Source: an uncultured Bacteroidales bacterium
Lineage (GTDB): Bacteria; Bacteroidota; Bacteroidia; Bacteroidales; UBA932
Direction: 5' to 3'
Assembly (NCBI GenBank): GCA_946055165.1
Contig: CAMGFA010000001.1
Location: 1 to 64,000 of the forward strand
DNA length: 64,000 nt
Each line of letters begins with the position of its first letter. The stretch's first letter is position 1. This document shows positions 18,504 to 29,023 of the stretch, piece by piece. Under the pieces are notes generated by a model. The model saw only the letters and a list, made by a program, of their open reading frames with translations. It did no database searches and was not told the origin of the DNA. The position numbers and the translations under genes are program-made.

Positions 18504-19073
18504 TTAATCGCAGTCAAGAACCATTCCCGCAGCGACTTTGCGGTAGCTTTCTTCGTCACAGAGGGCTTGGGTTACGCAAAGTGCGAAATCAACTGCGTAG
18601 CCGGCACTTCGCCCGGTGATGATTTGTCCGCTTCGCACGGCAGGGCGCTTTACGAACTTTGCCCCTTTGTCTATGAGGGCCTGTTCAAAGCCGTTGAAGC
18701 AGGTTATTTCCAGCCCTTCTATTCCGTCCAACTGGCTGAGAACCAGTCCCGGTGCGGCGCAAATGGCAGCAAGCAGCCCGCCTTGGGCGTGGTGCCTTTT
18801 CATTGCCTCAACAAGAGCTGCGCAGCCGGCCAGAGTCTTTGAACCGGGCATGCCTCCCGGGAAAATCATAATTCCGCCTTCGCCACAATCGTCCAGCACC
18901 TCTTCCAGCAGGGCATCGGCCTGAAGGCAAACTCCGTGGGACGATTCAACGCTCCAGTCCCCGCTCACGGAAACAAGTTTCACATCCACGCCGGCGCGGC
19001 GCAGAGCATCGTTCACGGCAAGGGCCTCGATATCCTCGAAACCATCGGCCAAAAAAATGTAATTCCCTTTCAT
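18504..19073 (-). CDS. DJ-1/PfpI family protein
   Basis: FLADGFEDIEALAVNDALRRAGVDV, AICAAPG nucleophile elbow. Confidence 0.92.
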   Translation of the reverse strand: MKGNYIFLADGFEDIEALAVNDALRRAGVDVKLVSVSGDWSVESSHGVCLQADALLEEVLDDCGEGGIMIFPGGMPGSKTLAGCAALVEAMKRHHAQGGLLAAICAAPGLVLSQLDGIEGLEITCFNGFEQALIDKGAKFVKRPAVRSGQIITGRSAGYAVDFALCVTQALCDEESYRKVAAGMVLDCD

Positions 19074-19079
19074 ACAATA

Positions 19080-19463
19080 CTATTCATCATCAAAATCAAG
19101 TTCGTCCCAAAGCTGCTCCAGAGAGCGGCGCTCCTTTTTGGTGGGGCGTCCGCTGCCACGGTCCCTTTTCACGAAGAAGGTTTCCACCGGAGCGCGAAGC
19201 TTGTCGATTTCGCTCTGCGGGGTGAGGTTTTCGGCGTATTGAGGCACCAAAGCCGCGCCTACCCTCTGCTCCAGCGGAGCCAGCACCCTGTAGCTGAACA
19301 GGGCCGATCCCTTGCGGATTTGTATGGTCTCGCCCACCTTCACTTCCTTCGAAGGCTTGCAGTTCACTCCGCCCACCTTAACCTTGCCGCCGCTGCACGC
19401 ATCGGTGGCCTCGCTGCGGGTCTTGAAAACCCTTATTGCCCAGAGGTATTTGTCAATCCTCAT
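19080..19463 (-). CDS. hslR: S4-domain RNA-binding protein (Hsp15-like)
   Basis: MRIDKYLWAIRVFKTRSEATDACSGGKVKVGG, basic C-terminus. Confidence 0.88.
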   Translation of the reverse strand: MRIDKYLWAIRVFKTRSEATDACSGGKVKVGGVNCKPSKEVKVGETIQIRKGSALFSYRVLAPLEQRVGAALVPQYAENLTPQSEIDKLRAPVETFFVKRDRGSGRPTKKERRSLEQLWDELDFDDE

Positions 19464-19935
19464 CTTCAGAAGTATTTTCAACAGGACCTTCGTATTCCAG
19501 ACGGAAGGAGCTGCCATCGGCAAGGCTCAGGTCCAGACTAATCTTCCATTCCCCGTCCTGCACGGAGCTGATGAGGAAGCTCCCGCCCTTGAGGGCGTGG
19601 TACTGGCTGTAAAGAATTTCCTCGGTTTCCAGACGGAAGAGGTAGTCGTCGTTGTGGTAAAACTCGGCAGGATTGATTTGTCTGCCAATGAGTTCCTTGC
19701 GCAGTCCCACGTTCACGGTCTCCCCTTGGACCCCGGTAAAGGCGAAGGCATAAGACACTTCCATATCCAGCATATAGGCGTGATAGAGCAGGGTACTGTC
19801 GCCCTCGAAGCAATAGGCGGCAATGGCCTTGGGAGCCTCCGGGGGTACCAGAATCTCTCCTCCGGGTTTGTCGGTGGAAGGCTTGGTGCAACCCAGCAGC
19901 ACCGCAGCAAGAATCAATGCGTATCCGGCTTTCAT
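19453..19935 (-). CDS. Hypothetical lipoprotein
   Basis: Signal peptide with lipobox LLGC. Confidence 0.7.
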   Translation of the reverse strand: MKAGYALILAAVLLGCTKPSTDKPGGEILVPPEAPKAIAAYCFEGDSTLLYHAYMLDMEVSYAFAFTGVQGETVNVGLRKELIGRQINPAEFYHNDDYLFRLETEEILYSQYHALKGGSFLISSVQDGEWKISLDLSLADGSSFRLEYEGPVENTSEDED

Positions 19936-19936
19936 C

Positions 19937-21271
19937 TTACAAAATGCTTACCGGGCCCTTGTAGGCTACTTTCAGACCTTTGTAATTGGTGAATTCCACT
20001 TTGAGCTGTGTTTCCGAAATGAGGCTTGCGGTGATTGTGCCGCTTGAGCCGTTGCCGTAGTTGTACTCGGCGCCGTCGTAGCTCACATTGTATATTTCCT
20101 TGCCTTGCGAGAAGCCGTGCGCTTTGCCGTCGAGGTGCTCCTGCGGCATACGGATTTCGAGCGGTCTGCCTTCGCTGTCCACCAGGGTAATCGTGGCAAT
20201 CTCATCCTGGACAAGCAGGCTGGCCGATGCTATCTCGCGGGTTTCCTTCCCAACGAAAATTCCCTGAGGGAAAGGCTTTTCTGCATAGAAGTCCGATGGC
20301 AATCCGCTGTATGTGAGCCAGAAACTGCCTTTGCTGCAGTTGAGCCTGAGCAGGACTGTGCAGCTGCCGTCTTCTGAGCACAGGACGCTGAACGATCCTT
20401 CCGGATTGACCTCTTCTGCATTGTCCGGCAGCCCGACGAAATCTCCAGAGGCGTTGTCAGTAACAAGGAAAATATAATCCTGTGTCAATGTTGCAAGATC
20501 GTGGCTGCTTCCATCGCATTCCCTTTGAGGAAGGGCAAGGAAGATGTAGTTGTTGCAGATTTCAAGGTCTTCAGAGTATTCAATATCTCCGGATGTAAAG
20601 AAGAAATAATTCATTCCAGCCTCGCTGGCAAAGAAGGCGGCGCGCAGAGGTTTTTCCTTGCCGTCGTACTCAGAGCTGGCGAAGTCCACAAAAATGGAGT
20701 TGTTGTTCACCTGATATTCATAGTCCGGGACTACAAGCCTTACGCTCAAGGTGTCGTTGGAGGAAAGAACAATGGACCCCTCGGCAAAGACGCCACCATC
20801 GTCGCAGCCCACCCTGAAAAGTCCGGCAAGGGCCTCATCCCTGTTGTCGGGAGTAATTCCTTCTATATAAGCTCCTTCCATATTGGAAGCTACGGTGAAG
20901 AGCATTTCCTCAGTTGTAACATCTATCAGGTCTCCAACAAGCAAAGGCGATACACCAAAGCTGACAAGACTCCCGGTATGGTCCATAAAATTCTCCTCGT
21001 TCACACCCTCTTCGGTGCTGCCCACAACAATGAGATTGTCCCCGTTTGTGAGAGCGAAGGCCGATTTGAACTCTCCGTCTATATTGTTCAGTACAAAGCT
21101 GTTGTCCTTTTCGGCTATGAAAGGGTAGTCTGGTCTTTGAGGTTTTTCCTCAGGTTTTTCCTCCGGCTTCTCTACCGGTTTCTCTCCCGGATTCTGGGGA
21201 TTCTCCGGCTGGCAGGAAAAGAGGCTGAATGCTGCAAGCAGAACAGCCCCGGTCAAGGCTATTTTTCTCAT
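19937..21271 (-). CDS. Hypothetical lipoprotein with KPxEKP linker
   Basis: Lipobox LFSC followed by NPGEKPVEKPEEKPEEKPQRP. Confidence 0.75.
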   Translation of the reverse strand: MRKIALTGAVLLAAFSLFSCQPENPQNPGEKPVEKPEEKPEEKPQRPDYPFIAEKDNSFVLNNIDGEFKSAFALTNGDNLIVVGSTEEGVNEENFMDHTGSLVSFGVSPLLVGDLIDVTTEEMLFTVASNMEGAYIEGITPDNRDEALAGLFRVGCDDGGVFAEGSIVLSSNDTLSVRLVVPDYEYQVNNNSIFVDFASSEYDGKEKPLRAAFFASEAGMNYFFFTSGDIEYSEDLEICNNYIFLALPQRECDGSSHDLATLTQDYIFLVTDNASGDFVGLPDNAEEVNPEGSFSVLCSEDGSCTVLLRLNCSKGSFWLTYSGLPSDFYAEKPFPQGIFVGKETREIASASLLVQDEIATITLVDSEGRPLEIRMPQEHLDGKAHGFSQGKEIYNVSYDGAEYNYGNGSSGTITASLISETQLKVEFTNYKGLKVAYKGPVSIL

Positions 21272-22410
21272 AATATAATAAAATTGTCAATAAGAGCCTT
21301 TCCGCTCACTTTGTTGTGAGCCTCAAGGCAGTCGTAAAGTTCAAAAGATATTTCGCAGCCCTCAGAGGAGTTGCGTACACTAATCTTGCCCGACGTGAGG
21401 CAGGCGTAGTTCTTGCTCCAGATGTCGTTCTTCCACTCGATGAACCAGGCTCCGCTCAGGTAAGGCTCGTTGAAATAGCCCGGAGTGCCCGAAAGGGCTA
21501 TTCCCGGCACCAGGTCGTTGCTGTTGAAATAGCCGTTCTCGTTCAACTCCACAATAGGGTAGTCCCCGTCGGGAAGTCCTTTGGATATGTCCCAGTCCAA
21601 GTCCACCTGCAGCTCCAGGCGCAGCATCTTCCCGTTTCCCTTAGGCTTGTTCGCGGATATGTCCAGGGCCGAATCGGCCAGATAGAGCCTGATGAACTTG
21701 CGTTTGGGGTTGAACATGTCGAAGATGTCGCCTTCGTCCTTGAGCTGGGCGCGGCAGAGGTCATTGAGTTCGAGTCCGGCGCTCAGGGTGCTGCTCGGAA
21801 TTTCTTTCTCAGCCTCGTCCACATAGCTCGGAACGCCCTTCCACTCGAAATGGCGTTTGCGGAATTTTTCGCCTGCTATCCAGCCTTTTACAAAGAGACT
21901 GTCGCCTTTTTTACTGATCGTGAAGTCTCCTTCGTCGGCAAGGTCGTAGTTGATTTGGTCCGATCCCTCTTCGAGGCTGCCCCAATAGCTGCCGTCGTAA
22001 ACGGTCAGTTTGCCTCCGGGCACTTCGATGCTCGTGCTGTAGCCGTTCAGGAAGGTGTAGGGTGAAAAACTGCCCGAATTGCTCATAGGCTGGTATCGGC
22101 CCGTCAGGAAGGCCGGATTGGCTTCCTGGGCGGGGTTGTAATAGCTGTTGAGCAGCAACTGTACAAGTTCTCCCGGCCCGATTGGCGCGCCGCTTTCGTC
22201 GCTTTCCATATCGCTCCAGAACTTGAGCAGCCAGCAGTCGGAAAATTCATCTCCGATGTCATCTCCCTTATAGCAGAAACTGGCGTTGCAGTATTTGAGA
22301 CTGTCCTCCTGAACCGATGGCGGCAGGGGAGAGTCCGGAACTTCCTGCGGCTTGGTACAGGCCCACAGCATTGCCAATGTCAGGCACGGTACAAGAATGT
22401 GTCGTTTCAT
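21268..22410 (-). CDS. Hypothetical lipoprotein
   Basis: Lipobox LWAC; 4-nt ATGA overlaps with both neighbours. Confidence 0.75.
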   Translation of the reverse strand: MKRHILVPCLTLAMLWACTKPQEVPDSPLPPSVQEDSLKYCNASFCYKGDDIGDEFSDCWLLKFWSDMESDESGAPIGPGELVQLLLNSYYNPAQEANPAFLTGRYQPMSNSGSFSPYTFLNGYSTSIEVPGGKLTVYDGSYWGSLEEGSDQINYDLADEGDFTISKKGDSLFVKGWIAGEKFRKRHFEWKGVPSYVDEAEKEIPSSTLSAGLELNDLCRAQLKDEGDIFDMFNPKRKFIRLYLADSALDISANKPKGNGKMLRLELQVDLDWDISKGLPDGDYPIVELNENGYFNSNDLVPGIALSGTPGYFNEPYLSGAWFIEWKNDIWSKNYACLTSGKISVRNSSEGCEISFELYDCLEAHNKVSGKALIDNFIIL

Positions 22411-23720
22411 TTCTGGCGGCAGTAAATTTGGACAGGACAGCCTGTGAGTTCGAAATTCTCCCTGAGTTTGTTCTCAAGGAAGCGTTTGTACGGCTCCTTG
22501 ATGTACTGCGGCAGGTTGCAGAAGAAGGCAAAGCTCGGGAAGCGTGTCGGAAGCTGGGTTACATACTTGATTTTCACATACTTGCCCTTCGTTGCAGGTG
22601 GAGGGGTCTCCTCTATTACAGGCAGGAGGGCTTCGTTGAGACGGGCTGTGGAAATCTTGCGGCTGTAGTTTTCATAAACCTTTGCCACTGCGTTGAGCAC
22701 GTCCTGGATGCGCTGCATCTTTACTACCGATGTAAAGATAATCGGTACATCGGTAAAAGGGGCAATCCTTTCCCTGAGGCTCTCTTCGTACTGCTTGAGG
22801 GTGTTGTTGTCCTTGATGAAAAGGTCCCATTTGTTCACCACCAGCACCACGGCCTTGCGGTTGCGCTGGATGAGGTTGAAGATGTTCATGTCCTGGGCCT
22901 CCATTCCTGTGGTCGCATCTATCATCATAATGCACACGTCGCTGTGCTCGATTGCGCGGATGGAGCGCATAACCGAGTAGAACTCAAGGTCTTCGTGCAC
23001 CTTGGCCTTGCGGCGGATGCCGGCCGTGTCCACCAGCATGAACTCGTGGCCGAACTTGTTGTAATAGGTCTCTATTGAATCGCGTGTGGTCCCTGCGATT
23101 GGGGTTACGATGTTCCTCTCGGCGCCTAGAAGAGCGTTGGTGAGCGAGGATTTGCCCACGTTCGGTTTGCCCACTATGGCAATGCGCGGCAGCCCTGCAT
23201 AAGGGTCCGTCTTGTCGGAATCGTCCTCCAGAGGCAGCACACGGCAGACTTCGTCCAAAAGGTCTCCCGTGCCCGAGCCGTTGGCGGCCGAGATGCTCCA
23301 GATTTCGCCGAGGCCCAGGGAATAGAACTGGTAGGCATCGTACATCTTCTCTCCACTGTCAACTTTATTGACACAGAGCACTACCGGTTTTTTTGACTTT
23401 CTCAGGACCGATGCGATTTCTGCATCATAATCTGTTACACCGGTGGCAGCCTCTACCATAAAGAGAACCACGTCGGCCTCCTGAATGGCAATCTGCACCT
23501 GTTCGCGGATGGCCGATTCGAAAATGTCGTCGGAATTGCTGGTGTATCCTCCAGTGTCAACCACCGAGAACTCCCTTCCGCACCACTCGCAGCGGCCGTA
23601 ATGCCTGTCGCGGGTGACGCCTGAGATGTCGTCCACAATGGCCTGGCGCATACCTACCAGGCGGTTGAAAAGGGTCGATTTGCCCACATTCGGGCGCCCT
23701 ACTATAGCTACTAAACTCAT
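22407..23720 (-). CDS. der: Ribosome biogenesis GTPase Der
   Basis: Two G domains: [14 protein letters not shown] and [15 protein letters not shown]. Confidence 0.97.
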   Translation of the reverse strand: MSLVAIVGRPNVGKSTLFNRLVGMRQAIVDDISGVTRDRHYGRCEWCGREFSVVDTGGYTSNSDDIFESAIREQVQIAIQEADVVLFMVEAATGVTDYDAEIASVLRKSKKPVVLCVNKVDSGEKMYDAYQFYSLGLGEIWSISAANGSGTGDLLDEVCRVLPLEDDSDKTDPYAGLPRIAIVGKPNVGKSSLTNALLGAERNIVTPIAGTTRDSIETYYNKFGHEFMLVDTAGIRRKAKVHEDLEFYSVMRSIRAIEHSDVCIMMIDATTGMEAQDMNIFNLIQRNRKAVVLVVNKWDLFIKDNNTLKQYEESLRERIAPFTDVPIIFTSVVKMQRIQDVLNAVAKVYENYSRKISTARLNEALLPVIEETPPPATKGKYVKIKYVTQLPTRFPSFAFFCNLPQYIKEPYKRFLENKLRENFELTGCPVQIYCRQK

Positions 23721-23723
23721 AAA

Positions 23724-23966
23724 TCAGTTGTCCTTTTTGAGAGTCCCCGAAAGAGAACAGTCCTTGCAGGCCTCGCTGTAGTTGCCGCTGCACACTTTGC
23801 CGTGCAGGGCGGCATCTTCGTCCTTGAAGCAGCGGATGCCCATTTTCTGCATCTGCGGATTGGAGCCCACGTCGTACTTGGGGAACTCGCCGCCTTTCTT
23901 GAGCAGAAAGACGCACATTCCCAGCACACAAAGGCCTATTACAACAGCTGCTGCAACAAATGTCAT
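23724..23966 (-). CDS. Small Cys-containing membrane protein, conserved hypothetical type
   Basis: N-terminal TM then CFKDEDAALHGKVCSGNYSEACKDC; ATG overlaps prs stop. Confidence 0.65.
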   Translation of the reverse strand: MTFVAAAVVIGLCVLGMCVFLLKKGGEFPKYDVGSNPQMQKMGIRCFKDEDAALHGKVCSGNYSEACKDCSLSGTLKKDN

Positions 23967-24916
23967 CTCTCGAATACGGGACTTATAGGTTCGTAATTGT
24001 AAACTTTATGTATGATGGATGCAAAAAGCGGAGCCATCGATACAATTTTGATCTTGCTGTCATCGGCCAGTTCCGGATGCGGGATGGTATCGGACACGAA
24101 AACCTCCTTCAGGGACGAAGCGTGCAGTCTGGCAATGGCCTCGCCGCTGAGCACTCCGTGGGTGGCGCAGGCCCTTACGCTGCTAGCCCCCATTTCCATA
24201 AGAACGTCGGCCGCCTTGCAGAGGGTGCCGGCCGTGTCTATCATGTCGTCGATTATCACGATGTTGCGTCCCTTCACTTCGCCAATAGCGGTAATGCTTC
24301 CCACTACATTGGCTTTCTCCCTGGTTTTGTGGCAGATAATGGTCGGCACACCCAGGGCGCGGGCATAGCTGTTGGCTTTCTTGGCACCGCCCATATCAGG
24401 TGCGGCTATGGAAAGGTTCTCAAGATTGAGGGCCTTGATCTTCGGGAGGAAGACCTGCATACTGTAAATATGGTCCACCGGAATGTCAAAGAAGCCCTGA
24501 ATCTGTTCGGCGTGCAGTTCGCAGGTCATCACCCTGTCTGCACCGGCGGCCTTGAGCAGGTTTGCCACCATCTTTGCGCCGATGGCCACTCTCGGACGGT
24601 CCTTGCGGTCCTGTCTGGCCCAGCCGAAGTAGGGGATTACGGCAACTACGCTGTCGGCCGATGCCCTCTTGGCGGCATCTATGGTAAGGAGCAGCTCCAT
24701 AAGATTGTCTGCCGGCGGAATGGTTGACTGAAGAATATAGACGCTGGCTCCGCGCACGCTGTCGTCGAACTGCGGCTGAAACTCTCCGTCGCTGAACTGG
24801 GCCACGCTCAGGGCACCTAACCTGTGTACGGGTTCGTCGTCGTTTTTTATGATGTTCAATTCGTCAATGACTCTGCGTGCAAAATCCTCGGAGGCTCTGC
24901 AGGCAAACAATTCCAT
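23963..24916 (-). CDS. prs: Ribose-phosphate pyrophosphokinase
   Basis: FSDGEFQPQF, YFGWARQDRK, NIVIIDDMIDTAGT; ORF extends to 24934. Confidence 0.95.
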   Translation of the reverse strand: MELFACRASEDFARRVIDELNIIKNDDEPVHRLGALSVAQFSDGEFQPQFDDSVRGASVYILQSTIPPADNLMELLLTIDAAKRASADSVVAVIPYFGWARQDRKDRPRVAIGAKMVANLLKAAGADRVMTCELHAEQIQGFFDIPVDHIYSMQVFLPKIKALNLENLSIAAPDMGGAKKANSYARALGVPTIICHKTREKANVVGSITAIGEVKGRNIVIIDDMIDTAGTLCKAADVLMEMGASSVRACATHGVLSGEAIARLHASSLKEVFVSDTIPHPELADDSKIKIVSMAPLFASIIHKVYNYEPISPVFER

Positions 24917-24935
24917 TCTGTGACTGTGAAGCATT

Positions 24936-25532
24936 TTATAAGGTATCTAAAATTTCTTCTATATATGAGAGTATTTCCTCCTTGCCGCTGTGTTTTGTGG
25001 AGGACGATGCGAACATCTTCGGCAGTTCCTCCCATTCCTGCGAGAGTATGCGGCAGTTGCGCTCTATCTGCGCCTTGAGTACATTCGGGCCGATTTTGTC
25101 CGTTTTGGTGTATATGATTGCGAAAGGGATGCCCTCCCTGCCCAGACTGGCAAGGAAGTCGAGATCTATCCTGCCGATGTCGTGGCGGCTGTCGATGAGC
25201 ACGAAAAGCAGGGCCAGTTCGGGGCTCTCGCAGATGTAGTTGTTTATGACCGAGCGTATTGCCTCGCGCCCTTTCTGGTCCAGCTTGGCATAGCCATAGC
25301 CGGGAAGGTCCACCAGATACCACCTGTCGTTTATGAGAAAGTGGTTCACCAACTTGGTTTTGCCCGGGGTGGAGGAGGTCATTGCCAGACGGGAATTGTT
25401 GCAGAGCATGTTGATGAGGCTGGACTTGCCTACATTGCTTCGCCCTATGAAAGCGAATTCGGGCAGACGCCTTGCCGGCCTCTGCGAAAGAACAGTGCTG
25501 CTTCCAGCGAATATGGCGCTGTTTATTTTCAT
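24936..25532 (-). CDS. engB: GTPase EngB/YsxC
   Basis: FIGRSNVGKSSLINML, STPGKTKLVNHFLIN, DLPGYGYAK. Confidence 0.95.
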   Translation of the reverse strand: MKINSAIFAGSSTVLSQRPARRLPEFAFIGRSNVGKSSLINMLCNNSRLAMTSSTPGKTKLVNHFLINDRWYLVDLPGYGYAKLDQKGREAIRSVINNYICESPELALLFVLIDSRHDIGRIDLDFLASLGREGIPFAIIYTKTDKIGPNVLKAQIERNCRILSQEWEELPKMFASSSTKHSGKEEILSYIEEILDTL

Positions 25533-25596
25533 ACCCGCACAAAGATACAAAAATATCCAAGATTTTTTCGTAAGTTTGTAGGCTAACAGAAGAATT

Positions 25597-26217
25597 ATGG
25601 ATAACAATATAAAAAGAATCTACGGTAACAATGTCCTTGCAATGGTCAGGGATCTCAAGCAGATAGAAGACAGGGAAAAGCGCAATCATCAGGCAGCAGC
25701 GGTGGTAAAGGTTATGGAGCTGCTCAATCCCCAGGTCAAGAGCCAGGAGGAGTACGAGCACAAACTATGGGACCACCTTTACATGCTTGCGGATTTTGAT
25801 CTCGACGTGGACAGCCCCTATCCTTGTCCCTGCAAGGAGGACTTCGAAACCAGGCCTCTTACTATTCCAATGAAGGACAGTAAGATACGCGCAAGTCACT
25901 ATGGCCGTAACATTGAGAGGATTCTCGACCTTCTGGCAACCGAGCCGGATGGCGAGACCAAGACAGGGCTCATTCGCGCCCTTGCCATATATATGCGTCA
26001 GCAGTATCTTATATGGAACAAGGACAGCGTGAGCGACGAAACCATCTTCGCAGACATAGAAAAACTTTCCGAAGGCTGCGTTGTAGTGCCCGAAGGCGTG
26101 AGCCTGGGCAAGGTGGACAGCGACCTATCCTACAACAGACCTAATATAATAGTGAACCAGAACTCTTTCAACAGAAACAAGCAGTTCAAGAAAAAGAATT
26201 ACCGAAAGCGCAAATGA
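25597..26217 (+). CDS. DUF4290 family protein
   Basis: 206 aa, YGNNVLAMVRDLKQI..., Bacteroidota-typical position before ftsK. Confidence 0.8.
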   Translation: MDNNIKRIYGNNVLAMVRDLKQIEDREKRNHQAAAVVKVMELLNPQVKSQEEYEHKLWDHLYMLADFDLDVDSPYPCPCKEDFETRPLTIPMKDSKIRASHYGRNIERILDLLATEPDGETKTGLIRALAIYMRQQYLIWNKDSVSDETIFADIEKLSEGCVVVPEGVSLGKVDSDLSYNRPNIIVNQNSFNRNKQFKKKNYRKRK

Positions 26218-28538
26218 AAAAGCTCATCCAACTGCAGGACGATCAGAAGGAGATATTGTGCAAAGTCCTTGGTCTGGCGGCCGGGGCTTTCACCGTTTTT
26301 GCCTTCATAGCCCTGCTAAGCTATCTTTTCTGCTGGAAAGCCGATATGAGCGGCGATGAACTGCTCAACGCTTCGGGCAGTTTGGGCTATGACCTGGCCC
26401 GCTTCCTTGTTTGCGACTGTTTCGGACTCGGCAGTTTTGCCCTGCTTGCAATCACGGGAGCTCTCTGCGTGCAACTTTTCCAATTCCGCATGCGCCGCAG
26501 TTTCATCTCCCTTGTGCTCAAGAGCCTGTATGCATCGTTCATCCTTGCGGCCCTTCTTTCCTATGCTGGCCGATTCTTTTCTCTCTACGATGCTTTCGGT
26601 GCCGGACTTGGCGGACGCTGCGGAACACAGGTGAGCTTTTTTCTTATAGACAAAATAGGTCTTGTGCCAACAGGCCTGCTTCTGGCTCTGTTCTTCCTTA
26701 TTCTTGCCCTCGTGTGCATCCCGGGTTTCTCTGGCTTCTTTCTTAAGATAGGAAAGAAAAAGCCTAAAAAGGAAAAAATTGTCTTAGGGCAGGAAAATGT
26801 GCAGCAGCCTTTGCCGGAAGAGCCTGAGCAGGAGGAAGTTGAAGTTCCGGAGCCGGAAATTCTGCCGGAAACGGAGCCTGCGGATGCGCTTCAGGAGCAA
26901 AGTCAGGTGGAAGTTCCGGCCGAGCCCGGCATCACTGTAGAAGAGGGCGAAGGAGTGAGCAGCGTGGTCAAGCAGCCGCAGAAGAGAATAGACAACCGTC
27001 TGGACCCGCCCGACGGCCTGCCGAACTTCAAGTTCTTCCCTCTCGATCTGCTCAAATCCTACAAGGAAGGCAACTACACCCTTTCCCAGGATGAGATAGA
27101 CCGCAACAAGAACAAGATTATCAGCACCTTACGCAGCTACAAGATAGAGGTTCTGGACGTCAACGCCAAAGTGGGGCCTACTGTAACCCTTTACAAGGTC
27201 ACCCCTGCGGAGGGTGTTAAATTCTCCCAGATCCGAAATTTGCAGGACGACATCGCCCGTTCCCTTTCTGCAAGGGGAGTGAGAGTGGTGCTTCTGGCCG
27301 ATTCTGTGGGAATAGAGGTAGCCAATGACAGGGCGAGCATCGTTCCTCTTCGCGGACTTCTCAACAGTGACGAATACCGGAACAACAAGTTCGAACTCCC
27401 TGTGGCTCTGGGCTATACCATTACCCAGAAGGTTAAGGTCTTCGACCTTTCAGCGGCCCCGCACCTGCTTGTGGCCGGTGCCACCCAGCAGGGTAAGTCC
27501 GTGTGTCTGAATGTGATCATCTCCTCCCTGCTCTACGGCAAGCATCCTTCCGAACTCAAGTTCGTGTTCATAGACCCGAAGATGGTGGAGTTCTCAGCCT
27601 ACGCCCACCTTATCAAGCACTATCTTGCTGTACTCCCAGAGGCGGAAGACGAGGAAACTGAGCGCAACAGGGCTATTGTGAAGAACGCCAAGGATGCCGA
27701 GAAGATTCTGCGTTCCCTTTGCGTGGAGATGGACAGCCGTTATGAACTGCTGTCCAAAGCTGGAGTGAACAAGATTACCCTCTACAACGACAAATTCAAG
27801 GACCACAAACTCAATCCTCAGAACGGCCATCACTATCTGCCTTATCTTGTGGTGGTTGTAGATGAGTATGCCGACCTTACCCTCACTACGGGAGCATCTC
27901 CCGAAGCAAAGGCGGCCAGCCGCAGCATCACCAACAGCATCATCCGTTTGGCCCAGAAAGGCCGTGCTGCCGGACTTCACGTAATCCTTGCCACCCAGAG
28001 GCCTTCGGTGGATGTCATTTCCGGTATAATCAAGAGCAACTTCCCTATGAGAATTGCATTCCGAACCGCCTCCAAAACAGATTCCCAAACCATTATCGAC
28101 GCTCCCGGTGCCGAGAAACTCATTGGCCGCGGCGATATGCTATTCTCGGCCGGAATCGAAAACGAGCGCATACAGTGCGGTCTGGTGGACAATGACGATG
28201 TGAACAATATCTGCGAATTCATCGCTGCACAGACCAAATACGGCCAGTGCTACAATATACCGTATTATCTGCCAGAACCTCCATCGGAGGGCAAAGACTC
28301 AGACGGTTTTGCCGATGTGGGCGAGCTCGACGAGCGTTTCGAGGAGGCTGCAAGGCTGGTGGTAAGCACTCAGAACGCCTCCACCTCATATCTGCAGACC
28401 AAGATGGGAATGGGCTTCGCAAAATCGGCCCGAATAATTAATCAATTGGAAGCCAAGGGAATAGTAGGCCCTCAGGATGGCGCAAAAAAACGTCAGGTGC
28501 TGGTGGCTACCCTTGACGATCTGGAAGCAATGTTATGA
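26214..28538 (+). CDS. ftsK: DNA translocase FtsK
   Basis: N-terminal TMs, LVAGATQQGKSVCLN Walker A, C-terminal gamma domain TSYLQTKMGMGFAKSARIINQLEAKGIVGP. Confidence 0.97.
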   Translation: MKKLIQLQDDQKEILCKVLGLAAGAFTVFAFIALLSYLFCWKADMSGDELLNASGSLGYDLARFLVCDCFGLGSFALLAITGALCVQLFQFRMRRSFISLVLKSLYASFILAALLSYAGRFFSLYDAFGAGLGGRCGTQVSFFLIDKIGLVPTGLLLALFFLILALVCIPGFSGFFLKIGKKKPKKEKIVLGQENVQQPLPEEPEQEEVEVPEPEILPETEPADALQEQSQVEVPAEPGITVEEGEGVSSVVKQPQKRIDNRLDPPDGLPNFKFFPLDLLKSYKEGNYTLSQDEIDRNKNKIISTLRSYKIEVLDVNAKVGPTVTLYKVTPAEGVKFSQIRNLQDDIARSLSARGVRVVLLADSVGIEVANDRASIVPLRGLLNSDEYRNNKFELPVALGYTITQKVKVFDLSAAPHLLVAGATQQGKSVCLNVIISSLLYGKHPSELKFVFIDPKMVEFSAYAHLIKHYLAVLPEAEDEETERNRAIVKNAKDAEKILRSLCVEMDSRYELLSKAGVNKITLYNDKFKDHKLNPQNGHHYLPYLVVVVDEYADLTLTTGASPEAKAASRSITNSIIRLAQKGRAAGLHVILATQRPSVDVISGIIKSNFPMRIAFRTASKTDSQTIIDAPGAEKLIGRGDMLFSAGIENERIQCGLVDNDDVNNICEFIAAQTKYGQCYNIPYYLPEPPSEGKDSDGFADVGELDERFEEAARLVVSTQNASTSYLQTKMGMGFAKSARIINQLEAKGIVGPQDGAKKRQVLVATLDDLEAML

Positions 28539-29023
28539 AAAGAGCAATCCCGGCAGTCCTTTTGAGCCTTGTGCTCAGTTTCTGTGCAGTGGCGCAGAAT
28601 GTGGACACTTCCATTTTTTCCCAGTTCAAAGGGAATAGGGTGAACCTTGAATATGTTTATCTGATTCCGGGGACTCCGGACATAGAAGTATATGGCACGG
28701 CCATAGTGCAGCGGGACTGTTTCCGCATAGAAGGGGCAGGGCTTCTCATCCTCTGTGACGCGCAAAGTGTGTGGACCCTTGACCTTGAAGGCAAGGAAGC
28801 CTATGTGGAGGCAGCGGGGCCTATGGACTATCTGAACTATCTGCTCGATGCCTCCTGGGAGGGAGATGACATCATAGGCAGCATAAACGAGCCTGCCAGC
28901 GGTTCTATCATCTCCTTCCGCCTGAGCTCCATAAGCACGAGCCCAATCAGCGGCGACCTGTCGGCCTTTGTTCCCGCTCCCGATGTCTTCACGGGTGACT
29001 GGATAATTACCGACCTGCGTTAA
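28535..29023 (+). CDS. Secreted LolA-like protein
   Basis: Signal peptide; small beta-rich protein directly downstream of ftsK, an arrangement typical of Bacteroidota. Confidence 0.5.
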   Translation: MKRAIPAVLLSLVLSFCAVAQNVDTSIFSQFKGNRVNLEYVYLIPGTPDIEVYGTAIVQRDCFRIEGAGLLILCDAQSVWTLDLEGKEAYVEAAGPMDYLNYLLDASWEGDDIIGSINEPASGSIISFRLSSISTSPISGDLSAFVPAPDVFTGDWIITDLR

